A DNA stretch of 64,000 nt from Monocercomonoides exilis (lineage: Eukaryota > Preaxostyla > Oxymonadida > Polymastigidae): positions 1,178,001 to 1,242,000 of the forward strand of contig LSRY02000018.1 of the NCBI GenBank assembly GCA_001643675.2. The letters are read 5' to 3'. Below are positions 35,001-47,200 of the stretch, in pieces. Each line of letters begins with the position of its first letter. The stretch's first letter is position 1. The notes beneath the pieces are model-generated. The model made no database searches and was not told the origin of the DNA. It worked only from the letters and a program-made list of their open reading frames with translations. A program made the translations under genes and the position numbers.

Positions 35001-38000
35001 TTTTATGAGAGAAGTGTGTTTGTGATTCGGGGAGTGAGGGAGTGCAAAGTGGAGAAGATGCATGGATCGTCTGTGAGCCTGTGGGGAGGGGCAGTGTTTG
35101 AGATTGATTGCGAGGAAGGGGCAGAATGTTCGGGGAGAGGTCGGGAGTGGTTGTGAATGGGAGCACATTGGAAGGGATCAAGCGGAATGGGGAAGGGGCG
35201 AGTGTGATGGAGTGCGGGACGTCGAGGTGTGTGGATGTGGAGATAGTGGGGTGTGTGTTTGAGGTGTGTGTGTCGTCGGAGAGCGAGAAAGGGGGGATGA
35301 TGATGATGTGTGTGGAGGAAGGAGGGAGGATTGGGGTGAGGAAGTCGGAGGTGCGGCAGTGCAGCTGCTCGACGAGGAATGGGAAAGGAGGAGGGATGTA
35401 TGTGAGGAGCACAGTTGAAGGAGACGTGGAGATGATGTTTTCGGGGATCGAGTTTGAATCGAACACGGCGCATGTGGGGCGAGACATGTTCATCGAGTGC
35501 CACGACATCGGATCGCAGATAAATGAGACGCAGTTCAAGCTGGTGCTGAGCAGCGAGGTGTACAACCAAATCAACGCGATCTACGGGATGGATGAATGCG
35601 AGCATGCGCTTGAGCCGGTGAACCTGCTGGAGTTCATTATGACGTACCAGGCAGACACGATATTTGTGTCAGGCAGCGGGGCAGGAGCTGGGCTGGACAC
35701 AAAGAAGTGTGGGAGCCGGGCACTTCCGTGTGCTTCGATCGGGTATGGGCTGGGCCACATGACGAAGATATATGAGAGCAAGCTAGTTGTGGATGGGGAA
35801 AGCGAGATTGAAAGCGAAATTGAGCTGGCAGAAGTGGGAGTGCAGTCGAAGTGGAAAGAGCAAGCAGAGGTGCATGTGAGGTCTGGGATGAAGCAGACGA
35901 AGGATTGTGTGGTGGAGAGTGTGGGAGAGGTGGAGCTTGAGCAGCTGGTGTTTGTCTTTTCTGGTTCGTTTGTGTCTTCGCACAAAATGTTCATGGAGGT
36001 GGCATCAGGAACAGCTGAGCTGAGGAGCATTGGTGTGAGCAGCGAAGGCGAGGCAGGTGTTGGGAGAGTTCCATTTGTGCTGTTTAGCATCGGAAGCGGG
36101 GAGCACGGCGGAGAGAGTGGGATGAAGATGTGGGGATGCTCGATTGGAGGGATCAGCTGCGAACACGCGTTGATTGAAATTGGGAAGTGTGGCTCGCTGA
36201 TGGCAACAGAAGTGGTGCTGAAGGATATTGAGTGCGCAAAGTCGCTTGTTCAGATTGGGGCTTTGAGCGGGAATGTGTCTGTGAAAGAGGTGGAAGTGAA
36301 AAGAGCAAAGTTGGTGGAGGGTGCAGTGATAAGCCATGTGTGGACTGGAGGAAATGAGAATGAAGACTCAGAAGTCTCATCCATTTGCGGGATATCGCTG
36401 AGCCGCTTCGAGAACATCAGCAGAGAGACAAGCTCTCCATCGGTGATTTGTTGGGAGAGCGGTGCATCAGAGGGCTGGAATTGGTGAACTGCACGTGCAC
36501 TGGATGCACATCGGAGGCAGAGAGGAAAGGATGTTGGCATCTGTGGAGCAAATCATGTGGTGATGGGTGCATGCTTGTTTGCACTGGAAGACACACAAAG
36601 GATGGAGAAAGGGGTGGAATGGGATGGAGGTGTGTGCGAGTGGAGTGGATCGTTGGTGGATTGCACAGACTCATTGGTGATGATGAGAGACACAACGATT
36701 GCGAATGCGTCGTGTGGAGGGCTGTCGATGTGTGGGGAAGCGTGACGATTGTGAAAGGAGAATTCATCAACAACAACCCATCAATGGCAAAGTACCCTTC
36801 GATGCGGCGGAATGTGCTGTGTAGTGGAAATGGGATGGTGGATGTTCAGAGCCTGAAGGGAGGGGATGGGATGCAGCCGAGCACATCGCTGTGGATTATG
36901 GATGGTGGATGCGAGCTGATGGGGATTCCAGCAGAACGGGCATCGGCACTGTTCATCCCTCGGTTGGAGACAGTGAATATGGAAGAGAGCGGAAAAGAAA
37001 TGAAGCTGATTCTGGGCGGGATGCTGCTTCTCCCGTGCAATCTGAGCGTGCGTGTTGTTTCTGCTGTTGGGAGCACAGAATCTCTGGAAACATATGAACT
37101 GGAAGAGGAAGCAATTGTTTCAGAGACGGAAGCACATTATTGGATTGAGAAAGCAATGATCTGCTCTGCACCAGCCGAAGCAGAAGTTTCTGTGTGCATT
37201 CTGTTTGAAACGGTGATTCCGGTTCGTCGACTGCAAGGCATGTTCTGAAGAACCGAACAGAGACAAAAGCAAATGGAGATAAAAACTTGTTGAAAGTGGA
37301 AAAGAAGAAAACACTTTTTGGCCAATTATTGTAATTGCACTTGTTGTCATATTGTTGATTGTTCTGATTGTTTCGATTATTCTTGCTGTTCGATGGAGAA
37401 AGGCAAGGAATGAAGCGAAAGATTTGAGAGAGATAGTGAATGATAACATCAGAAAAGATCCGAAGGCGTTTGAGATGATAACGATGGAGATGTCTCCCGA
37501 GGAGCAGTGGAGGAGAGCAGAAAGAGAGGCAGAGAAGAAGAATGAAGAGAGGATAAAGAAGAGGGTGTATGATTCAAATATGGAACATTCAGAGTCATCA
37601 GAACATCTTCTATCTGAGAGTGGCTCAACTGAATACATATTGGGGAGAGACTCAGACAAAATCCCAGAATGGGCATTGGAGAAAGAAGAAGAAGAAGAGA
37701 TAAGAAAGCGAACACCTTCTCCATCTATCTCATCCACTTCAACTACTTCAACAACTGATTCAGATTCAACATTTGTTCGAATGGAGGATATGTGTCCAAC
37801 AACCTCTTCAATGTCGAATCTGGTAGATGCAATGGCCTGTTCATCACCACATGAGAAACTGATTGTGGATCTGAGGGATTCGCTATTTTTGTTGCTTCAT
37901 GGAAGAAATGAGAAAAAGAAATGGCGATCGGAAGTCTTCAGGAGAGGGAGCAAACAGCTTCCCAGATCCTGTTCTGGGTAGCTAGCCTTGCTCTCCACTC

Positions 38001-38687
38001 CTTTGATGAAATGGAAAACAAGCTTCAGTCATTGTCCAGTCTGAGTCCTCACATTGTACTCTTCTCTGAGCACATGGTGATCTGCATTGTGATGCACTCT
38101 GATTTCATTTCATCTGATGATTCTGATTCATCATCCATCTCATCATCAACAGTTGTCACTTCAGCAAGTGATGATGATGATGACAGTGACTCCCTTCCAC
38201 CATCAGCATTTGAGGATGAGGATGATTACAAGAAAGAGTGCTTGAGGTGGATGGCACCAGAATTGCTGATGAACAGGAAGATGGGGGCAACGAAGAAGTC
38301 TGTTGTGTTCTCGATAGGGATGATGCTGTGGGGTGCCTGACGCTGGAGATCCCGTTTGGGGAGTATCCAGCAGAGGTGGCGGGACAGAAGATAGCGAATG
38401 GGGAGAGGCCAGATGTTGCGAGGGCAGGCTCGCCAGATGGTGTGAAAGCAATCATCGCTTGTCTGTCAATGGGCCGGTACGCCAGGCCAACACTCACAGA
38501 CTTGAAGCGGGCATTCATCAGTCATTTTCCGGCTGGCTGTGCTGTTCTGACAGTGTCTGATGCAATTGGGCTGGAGGAAACAACAGACAGAGGCAAAAGA
38601 GAAAGTGGAAGTGCACAAAGTGGAAGTGCACAAAGTGGAAGTGCACAAAGTGGAAGTCTTGTGAGTGGGTACAGCACATTTGAATGA
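26093..38687 (+). CDS. Giant beta-helix receptor pseudokinase, left copy (frame-broken as assembled)
   Basis: Surface protein of about 4,190 residues once one-base breaks are ignored. Start ATG at 26,093 with signal peptide LHKLYILLFCIVISV. A Cys- and Gly-rich beta-helix region follows (for example SGGAISISGLESALTATRCQ). Then come repeated modules of about 385 residues, each containing GRD.FVE..L and, about 65 residues later, a CG....PC(S/T/K) box (eight boxes, near 27,680, 28,735, 29,890, 31,075, 32,255, 33,405, 34,550 and 35,710). One membrane helix lies at about 37,320-37,390. A basic/acidic juxtamembrane segment, a Ser/Thr linker and a kinase C-lobe with RWMAPELL and IPFGEYPAE follow; HRD and DFG motifs are not seen. 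Relative to the right copy it has roughly twenty homopolymer length changes that break the frame (for example near 27,792, 28,336, 28,890, 31,265, 31,790, 32,395, 34,150, 37,205 and 38,331). Either it is a real pseudogene or the consensus is unpolished. Confidence 0.8.
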
Positions 38688-39875
38688 GGAGAGAAGACCA
38701 GGGATGGAGGGAATGGAGATAAACGGGAAGAAGAGAAGCAAAGGAATCTCCCAATCAGTTGAAGGAAATGAGACTAGATTTGATGAAATGATTATGTGCT
38801 TCGGGAAGGGAAGATGCAAGAGGGATATGAATATTTCGAAAAAAAGAAAAGAAATAAGATGAAGATGCCGTGCAGGATCTGTCTGCATTAATGGATAGCA
38901 GAGTTTTTTTGAAGGGTGTTGCTGTTCGTGAATGGGCAGGCAGATGACTGTTTACACTTTTTGTTTGATGGCAACTGTGCTGTCGGTGAATCACTTCATC
39001 CACTTCAAACAACAATCATAATATCCATGTATTCAATAACTGAAATCTTTTTTCTTTTTTGTTTTCCCCAAGAAACGAATGAGAAAGGAAAAAATTCAGA
39101 AATATTCGTTTTCATAATGATTGCGCATCAAACATATCAGCCAAAAATATTTGGATATGTTTTTGAAGGGTCAAAGATTCATTGGGATCAATATTTTTTG
39201 AAAATAAAATCATCAAAATTGCTGTTGTTATTGTTGTTGTTGAATTTTTATCACAACCTTGAAAACTCATAATATTTTTAAAATAACAAATCACTTCTTT
39301 TAATTATTAAAAAAATTAAACATAGAATAAAAGAATAATATCAAAATCGATCAAATGGAAGTTGGATTATATATTCTTTCAAATTCTTTGTTCATTTGTT
39401 AAAAATCGTTGGTTGTTTGAACTTTCCAAAATAAAGTCCTCAATAACATTTCATTTTTGAAATATAAATAACATATGGCTGTTCCTCTTTGTAATCACGC
39501 TTTCGTTCGATATCGGATTAAATAATTTTCCTCAGTGGGAAAACGAAAATTAAATTGCTTTTGAATGAACAATTGAAATAAAATGAATTTATTTGTTTTT
39601 CTTTCTTTTTTTTTTCATTCTATTTTTCCCCTCATAATTGTAAGGCTTTGAATTTTACATAAAATAGGAGATAATCGCATAGAACAATCACAATTTTTTA
39701 AGACAATATTTATATGTGGTTGTGTTCGATAATTCTTTTCAAAGAAAAAATTTTATATTTTATATGTGTTATTCTTTTTGAAAAGTTGCAAATGTTTAAT
39801 TTTCGAATGAAATAAAAATCTCACATCCAATCCAAACCAAATATAATCACCCAGTTGATTATTTAGAAATCATAT
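26160..39875 (+). repeat. Giant palindrome, left arm (about 13.7 kb)
   Basis: Inverted copy of 40,083-53,830. Near-identity begins within the coding sequence just after the signal peptide (around GAAAATCAA at 26,162) and is essentially exact from about 26,222 inward. It continues through the whole gene and 1.2 kb of 3' flanking DNA to the spacer. Apart from the extreme outer 60 bp, most differences from the other arm are single-base changes in the length of G, A or T runs. This arm is about 30 bp shorter. Confidence 0.95.
38608..38660 (+). repeat. 15-bp coding minisatellite near the C-terminus of the giant protein
   Basis: About 3.5 head-to-tail units of AGTGGAAGTGCACAA encode repeated SGSAQ at the very end of the protein. 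The mirror copy is at about 41,309-41,362. Confidence 0.9.
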
Positions 39876-41281
39876 CGTTTTTTGAGGTGTTGATTTTTCA
39901 AAGATTGTTTGTCATTGTATGAAGATTTTGTATTTTAATGAGAAAATTCATCAAAACCATTTCAAATACAAATGGTTTTTTTGAATCAAAGATAAAAATG
40001 CATTCAATAAGCCTATTCACTTTTCAATTTTTTCTATTGATATTCAAAAAATATTTATGCACCGAAATTATTGTGTGTAAAAATATGATTTCAAAATAAT
40101 CAACTGGGTGATTATATTTGGTTTGGATTGGATGTGAGATTTTTATTTCATTCGAAAATTAAACATTTGCAACTTTTCAAAAAGAATAACACATATAAAA
40201 TATAAAATTTTTTCTTTGAAAAGAATTATCGAACACAACCACATATAAATATTGTCTTAAAAAATTGTGATTGTTCTATGCGATTATCTCCTATTTTATG
40301 TAAAATTCAAAGCCTTACAATTATGAGGGGAAAAATAGAATGAAAAAAAAAAGAAAGAAAAACAAATAAATTCATTTTATTTCAATTGTTCATTCAAAAG
40401 CAATTTAATTTTCGTTTTCCCACTGAGGAAAATTATTTAATCCGATATCGAACGAAAGCGTGATTACAAAGAGGAACAGCCATATGTTATTTATATTTCA
40501 AAAATGAAATGTTATTGAGGACTTTATTTTGGAAAGTTCAAACAACCAACGATTTTTAACAAATGAACAAAGAATTTGAAAGAATATATAATCCAACTTC
40601 CATTTGATCGATTTTGATATTATTCTTTTATTCTATGTTTAATTTTTTTTAATAATTAAAAGAAGTGATTTGTTATTTTAAAAATATTATGAGTTTTCAA
40701 GGTTGTGATAAAAATTCAACAACAACAATAACAACAGCAATTTTGATGATTTTATTTTCAAAAAAATATTGATCCCAATGAATCTTTGACCCTTCAAAAA
40801 ACATATCCAAATATTTTTTGGCTGATATGTTTGATGCGCAATCATTATGAAAACGAATATTTCTGAATTTTTTTCCTTTCTCATTCGTTTCTTGGGGAAA
40901 ACAAAAAAAGAAAAAAAGATTTCAGTTATTGAATACATGGATATTATGATTGTTGTTTGAAGTGGATGAAGTGATTCACCGACAGCACAGTTGCCATCAA
41001 ACAAAAAGTGTAAACAGTCATCTGCCTGCCCATTCACGAACAGCAACACCCTTCAAAAAAACTCTGCTATCCATTAATGCAGACAGATCCTGCACGGCAT
41101 CTTCATCTTATTTCTTTTCTTTTTTTTTTCGAAATATTCATATCCCTCTTGCATCTTCCCCTTCCCGAAGCACATAATCATTTCATCAAATCTAGTCTCA
41201 TTTCCTTCAACTGATTGGGAGATTCCTTTGCTTCTCTTCTTCCCGTTTATCTCCATTCCCTCCATCCCTGGTCTTCTCTCC
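38688..41281. other. Intergenic space between the convergent giant genes
   Basis: Symmetrical 3' flanks of the two giant genes around the palindrome centre. No gene could be supported; the small ORFs at 38,916-39,272 and 40,687-41,049 are mirror images of each other. The first 350 bp on each side are less AT-rich and could be remnants of coding or 3' UTR sequence. Confidence 0.6.
39848..40110. mobile_element. MITE-like element forming the centre of the giant palindrome
   Basis: Inverted ends CACCCAGTTGATTATTTAGA (39,848) and TCAAAATAATCAACTGGGTG (to 40,110) enclose a 207-bp unpaired spacer (39,876-40,082). The spacer is not palindromic and resembles copies A and B at 25.1-25.8 kb. The palindrome arms therefore meet inside a repeat that occurs elsewhere in the window. 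Confidence 0.7.
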
Positions 41282-44200
41282 TCATTCAAATGTGCTGTAC
41301 CCACTCACAAGACTTCCACTTTGTGCACTTCCACTTTGTGCACTTCCACTTTGTGCACTTCCACTTTCTCTTTTGCCTCTGTCTGTTGTTTCCTCCAGCC
41401 CAATTGCATCAGACACTGTCAGAACAGCACAGCCAGCCGGAAAATGACTGATGAATGCCCGCTTCAAGTCTGTGAGTGTTGGCCTGGCGTACCGGCCCAT
41501 TGACAGACAAGCGATGATTGCTTTCACACCATCTGGCGAGCCTGCCCTCGCAACATCTGGCCTCTCCCCATTCGCTATCTTCTGTCCCGCCACCTCTGCT
41601 GGATACTCCCCAAACGGGATCTCCAGCGTCAGGCACTCCCACAGCATCATCCCTATCGAGAACACAACAGACTTCTTCGTTGCCCCCATCTTCCTGTTCA
41701 TCAGCAATTCTGGTGCCATCCACCTCAAGCACTCTTTCTTGTAATCATCCTCATCCTCAAATGCTGATGGTGGAAGGGAGTCACTGTCATCATCATCATC
41801 ACTTGCTGAAGTGACAACTGTTGATGATGAGATGGATGATGAATCAGAATCATCAGATGAAATGAAATCAGAGTGCATCACAATGCAGATCACCATGTGC
41901 TCAGAGAAGAGTACAATGTGAGGACTCAGACTGGACAATGACTGAAGCTTGTTTTCCATTTCATCAAAGGAGTGGAGAGCAAGGCTAGCTACCCAGAACA
42001 GGATCTGGGAAGCTGTTTGCTCCCTCTCCTGAAGACTTCCGATCGCCATTTCTTTTTTCTCATTTCTTCCATGAAGCAACAAAAATAGCGAATCCCTCAG
42101 ATCCACAATCAGTTTCTCATGTGGTGATGAACAGGCCATTGCATCTACCAGATTCGACATTGAAGAGGTTGTTGGACACATATCCTCCATTCGAACAAAT
42201 GTTGAATCTGAATCAGTTGTTGAAGTAGTTGAAGTGGATGAGATAGATGGAGAAGGTGTTCGCTTTCTTATCTCTTCTTCTTCTTCTTTCTCCAATGCCC
42301 ATTCTGGGATTTTGTCTGAGTCTCTCCCCAATATGTATTCAGTTGAGCCACTCTCAGATAGAAGATGTTCTGATGACTCTGAATGTTCCATATTTGAATC
42401 ATACACCCTCTTCTTTATCCTCTCTTCATTCTTCTTCTCTGCCTCTCTTTCTGCTCTCCTCCACTGCTCCTCGGGAGACATCTCCATCGTTATCATCTCA
42501 AACGCCTTCGGATCTTTTCTGATGTTATCATTCACTATCTCTCTCAAATCTTTCGCTTCATTCCTTGCCTTTCTCCATCGAACAGCAAGAATAATCGAAA
42601 CAATCAGAACAATCAACAATATGACAACAAGTGCAATTACAATAATTGGCCAAAAAGTGTTTTCTTCTTTTCCACTTTCAACAAGTTTTTTATCTCCATT
42701 TGCTTTTGTCTCTGTTCGGTTCTTCAGAACATGCCTTGCAGTCGACGAACCGGAATCACCGTTTCCAAACAGAATGCACACAGAAACTTCTGCTTCGGCT
42801 GGTGCAGAGCAGATCATTGCTTTCTCAATCCAATAATGTGCTTCCGTCTCTGAAACAATTGCTTCCTCTTCCAGTTCATATGTTTCCAGAGATTCTGTGC
42901 TCCCAACAGCAGAAACAACACGCACGCTCAGATTGCACGGGAGAAGCAGCATCCCGCCCAGAATCAGCTTCATTTCTTTTCCGCTCTCTTCCATATTCAC
43001 TGTCTCCAACCGAGGGATGAACAGTGCCGATGCCCGTTCTGCTGGAATCCCCATCAGCTCGCATCCACCATCCATAATCCACAGCGATGTGCTCGGCTGC
43101 ATCCCATCCCCTCCCTTCAGGCTCTGAACATCCACCATCCCATTTCCACTACACAGCACATTCCGCCGCATCGAAGGGTACTTTGCCATTGATGGGTTGT
43201 TGTTGATGAATTCTCCTTTCACAATCGTCACGCTTCCCCCACACATCGACAGCCCTCCACACGACGCATTCGCAATCGTTGTGTCTCTCATCATCACCAA
43301 TGAGTCTGTGCAATCCACCAACGATCCACTCCACTCGCACACACCTCCATCCCATTCCACCCCTTTCTCCATCCTTTGTGTGTCTTCCAGTGCAAACAAG
43401 CATGCACCCATCACCACATGATTTGCTCCACAGATGCCAACATCCTTTCCTCTCTCTGCCTCCGATGTGCATCCAGTGCACGTGCAGTTCACCAATTCCA
43501 GCCCCTCTGATGCACCGCTCTCCCAACAAATCACCGATGGAGAGCTTGTCTCTCTGCTGATGTTCTCGAAGCGGCTCAGCGATATCCCGCAAATGGATGA
43601 GACTTCTGAGTCTTCATTCTCATTTCCTCCAGTCCACACATGGCTTATCACTGCACCCTCCACCAACTTTGCTCTTTTCACTTCCACCTCTTTCACAGAC
43701 ACATTCCCGCTCAAAGCCCCAATCTGAACAAGCGACTTTGCGCACTCAATATCCTTCAGCACCACTTCTGTTGCCATCAGCGAGCCACACTTCCCAATTT
43801 CAATCAACGCGTGTTCGCAGCTGATCCCTCCAATCGAGCATCCCCACATCTTCATCCCACTCTCTCCGCCGTGCTCCCCGCTTCCGATGCTAAACAGCAC
43901 AAATGGAACTCTCCCAACACCTGCCTCGCCTTCGCTGCTCACACCAATGCTCCTCAGCTCAGCTGTTCCTGATGCCACCTCCATGAACATTTTGTGCGAA
44001 GACACAAACGAACCAGAAAAGACAAACACCAGCTGCTCAAGCTCCACCTCTCCCACACTCTCCACCACACAATCCTTCGTCTGCTTCATCCCAGACCTCA
44101 CATGCACCTCTGCTTGCTCTTTCCACTTCGACTGCACTCCCACTTCTGCCAGCTCAATTTCGCTTTCAATCTCGCTTTCCCCATCCACAACTAGCTTGCT

Positions 44201-47200
44201 CTCATATATCTTCGTCATGTGGCCCAGCCCATACCCGATCGAAGCACACGGAAGTGCCCGGCTCCCACACTTCTTTGTGTCCAGCCCAGCTCCTGCCCCG
44301 CTGCCTGACACAAATATCGTGTCTGCCTGGTACGTCATAATGAACTCCAGCAGGTTCACCGGCTCAAGCGCATGCTCGCATTCATCCATCCCGTAGATCG
44401 CGTTGATTTGGTTGTACACCTCGCTGCTCAGCACCAGCTTGAACTGCGTCTCATTTATCTGCGATCCGATGTCGTGGCACTCGATGAACATGTCTCGCCC
44501 CACATGCGCCGTGTTCGATTCAAACTCGATCCCCGAAAACATCATCTCCACGTCTCCTTCAACTGTGCTCCTCACATACATCCCTCCTCCTTTCCCATTC
44601 CTCGTCGAGCAGCTGCACTGCCGCACCTCCGACTTCCTCACCCCAATCCTCCCTCCTTCCTCCACACACATCATCATCATCCCCCCTTTCTCGCTCTCCG
44701 ACGACACACACACCTCAAACACACACCCCACTATCTCCACATCCACACACCTCGACGTCCCGCACTCCATCACACTCGCCCCTTCCCCATTCCGCTTGAT
44801 CCCTTCCAATGTGCTCCCATTCACAACCACTCCCGACCTCTCCCCCGAACATTCTGCCCCTTCCTCGCAATCAATCTCAAACACTGCCCCTCCCCACAGG
44901 CTCACAGACGATCCATGCATCTTCTCCACTTTGCACTCCCTCACTCCCCGAATCACAAACACACTTCTCTCGCAAAACACATCCTTCACTCTCACCTCTT
45001 CTGCCTCCATCTCTCCTCCCATGCACACCACAAATGAATACCTCCCCGGCATGTTCGCACTGCTCTCCGACACAAACTCACATTTCCCCAGCTCCAGCTT
45101 TCCCCCTTCATTCACAATAATCGCCCCCTTTCTGCTCTCAAACCCTTTCCCCACCTCAATTCCAATCTCCCTTATCCCCAGCCTTCCCCGGTTTTCCATC
45201 CATGCCTCGCTCTCTCCTCCTGCCCCTCCGTTCTCCATCAACAGAATCGCTTTCTTCCCTGTCTCAACCTCACCATCACCCCCCTCAATTCCAAAACCCG
45301 ACAAGTCGTATCCTTCCCTCATCACACTCGCATCCTCCACCACAACCTTCTTCTCCCCATCATCCTCTTCTCCTTCTCCTCCAATGTGCATGAACCCTCC
45401 ATAAAATGTCTTGCACGGCTCCTTCTCGCTTCCACACCGCCTCACATCCAGCCCCCTTGTCGACACATGCACTGTGCTGCTCTCATAACTCATCACAAAC
45501 ATCAGCAGGTCCACAACCCCCACCATCTCATCTTCCCCACAAAACGATTTCTCGTCCCATCCCATTCCTTCCAACAACACATTCAGACTCTCTTCATTCA
45601 CACTTCCATTCAGGTCTGCTGCCACCACAAACATGTTCCTCCCCATCCATGCCTCATTCCCTCCAAATATCATGTTCTTCACTCCAAATGGCAATTCCCT
45701 CAGCGCTTCCGTGCACATCAAATACATCCCTCCTCCTTTCCCACTCCTCCTCTCGCACATACACTTCTTCACACTCGTTCCATTCACCTCCATTCTCCCT
45801 TCCCCTTTCACACATATCCCTATCCCGCCTCCCCTCAACGACCCTCCGGCAAACACATCCTCCACCTTGCACCCATTCACAACCACTTCTCCAAACACAC
45901 TTCCTCTCAGCACCACCCCTTCTCCTCCAACCTCCGACTTCAGCCCCACAAACGAGCATCCATTCACAGCCATCCTGTTCTCCCCGTTCCATCTCCCACC
46001 TCCCTTGCTCCCTGTCCCAACCACTTCCACAACACTGCTGTCTCCAATACTCACATCCTCAAACTGCGTGTTTTCAATCAATCCGCTCCCTGCCACTGAC
46101 ACCTTCAACACAGGAGCCAACGTCCAAATCCCTTTCACCACGCACCCTCTCACTGTCAACTCCCCACATTCCACAACCACAAAGCTGAACCCCAGCCACA
46201 CCCCCATTTCCTCCTCAACAATGCTCTCTGACAGCTCCACCCCTCCCACATACGAGTACGAATAGATCACACACCCTTTGCTCCCAGGCAGCTGCGCCCC
46301 CACCAAAAACTTTATCTTCTCAACCTTCAATCCTTCCATGTTCCGAACAACTCCTTCTCCTCCTCCTCCTGCCTCTTCATCCAAGCCCCTCCAAATTTCA
46401 GTGTTCCCATCTTCTCTTCTCCACTCGCTCCGCCTGCCGATCGGATCACAAACCGCGACAAGTCATAGCTCCTCCTCACCTCGCACTCCCCGTCAATAAT
46501 CATTTCCTTCTTCTCGCTGCTCGCCTCTGTGTTCATGAATCCTCTCCAGAATGTTGCACAGGGGTACGCTGTGCTCCCGCACCCAACCATGTCAAACCCC
46601 TTCCTCCCCACACAAACACTCCTGCTCACATATTGCAGAACAAACATCATCAAGTCCACTGCTTCTCCAAAAAAGTGCTCCCTGTCTCTCCCTCTCATCT
46701 CCACTTCTCCTTCCCCTTCTCCTTCTCCACACACAACATTCACTATCCACTCTGCCTTCACTGTCCTGTTCAGTGACTCACATTCCACATACAAATCCCT
46801 CCCCTCTCTCGCTCTGTTCCTCCCAAACACAACATCCCTCAACAACAACTCCCCCTCCTTCCTCCCATTCAGCCTCATCCATATTCCTCCTCCTTTCCCT
46901 TCCTCCCCCTCTGCCACACACCCCTTCACCTCTATTCCTTCGATCATCACCTCTCCTTCTTCTTCTTCTTTTTCATTCTCTTTCTCCTCCTCCTCCTCCT
47001 CCTCCTCCTCGCTTGCCTCCCACCTCAGCCAGCCCCCCTTTCCCTTTGATGACACACACCCATCCACCATGCTCCCATTCCCAATCCACCCTCTCTTCAC
47101 TCCCCTCAGCACAACAACCGCCTCTCCACAACTGCAGTTTCCCATCTCTACCCCACTCACATTCACTCTCTCACACTTCTCACACACAATCACCGAACTG

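Noticed and set aside
27765-36540. Long minus-strand ORFs rich in Ser, Pro, Thr and His, and their plus-strand mirrors at 43-52 kb (up to 624 codons)
   Set aside because: They are antisense shadows of the G-skewed module region, where stop codons are rare on the complementary strand. Composition is that of reversed CCC/TCC/CAC codons, with no domain or start context.
36385-37248. Apparent separate gene near the 3' end of the left giant gene
   Set aside because: It is the giant gene read out of frame between one- and two-base differences. The right arm is continuous through this segment.
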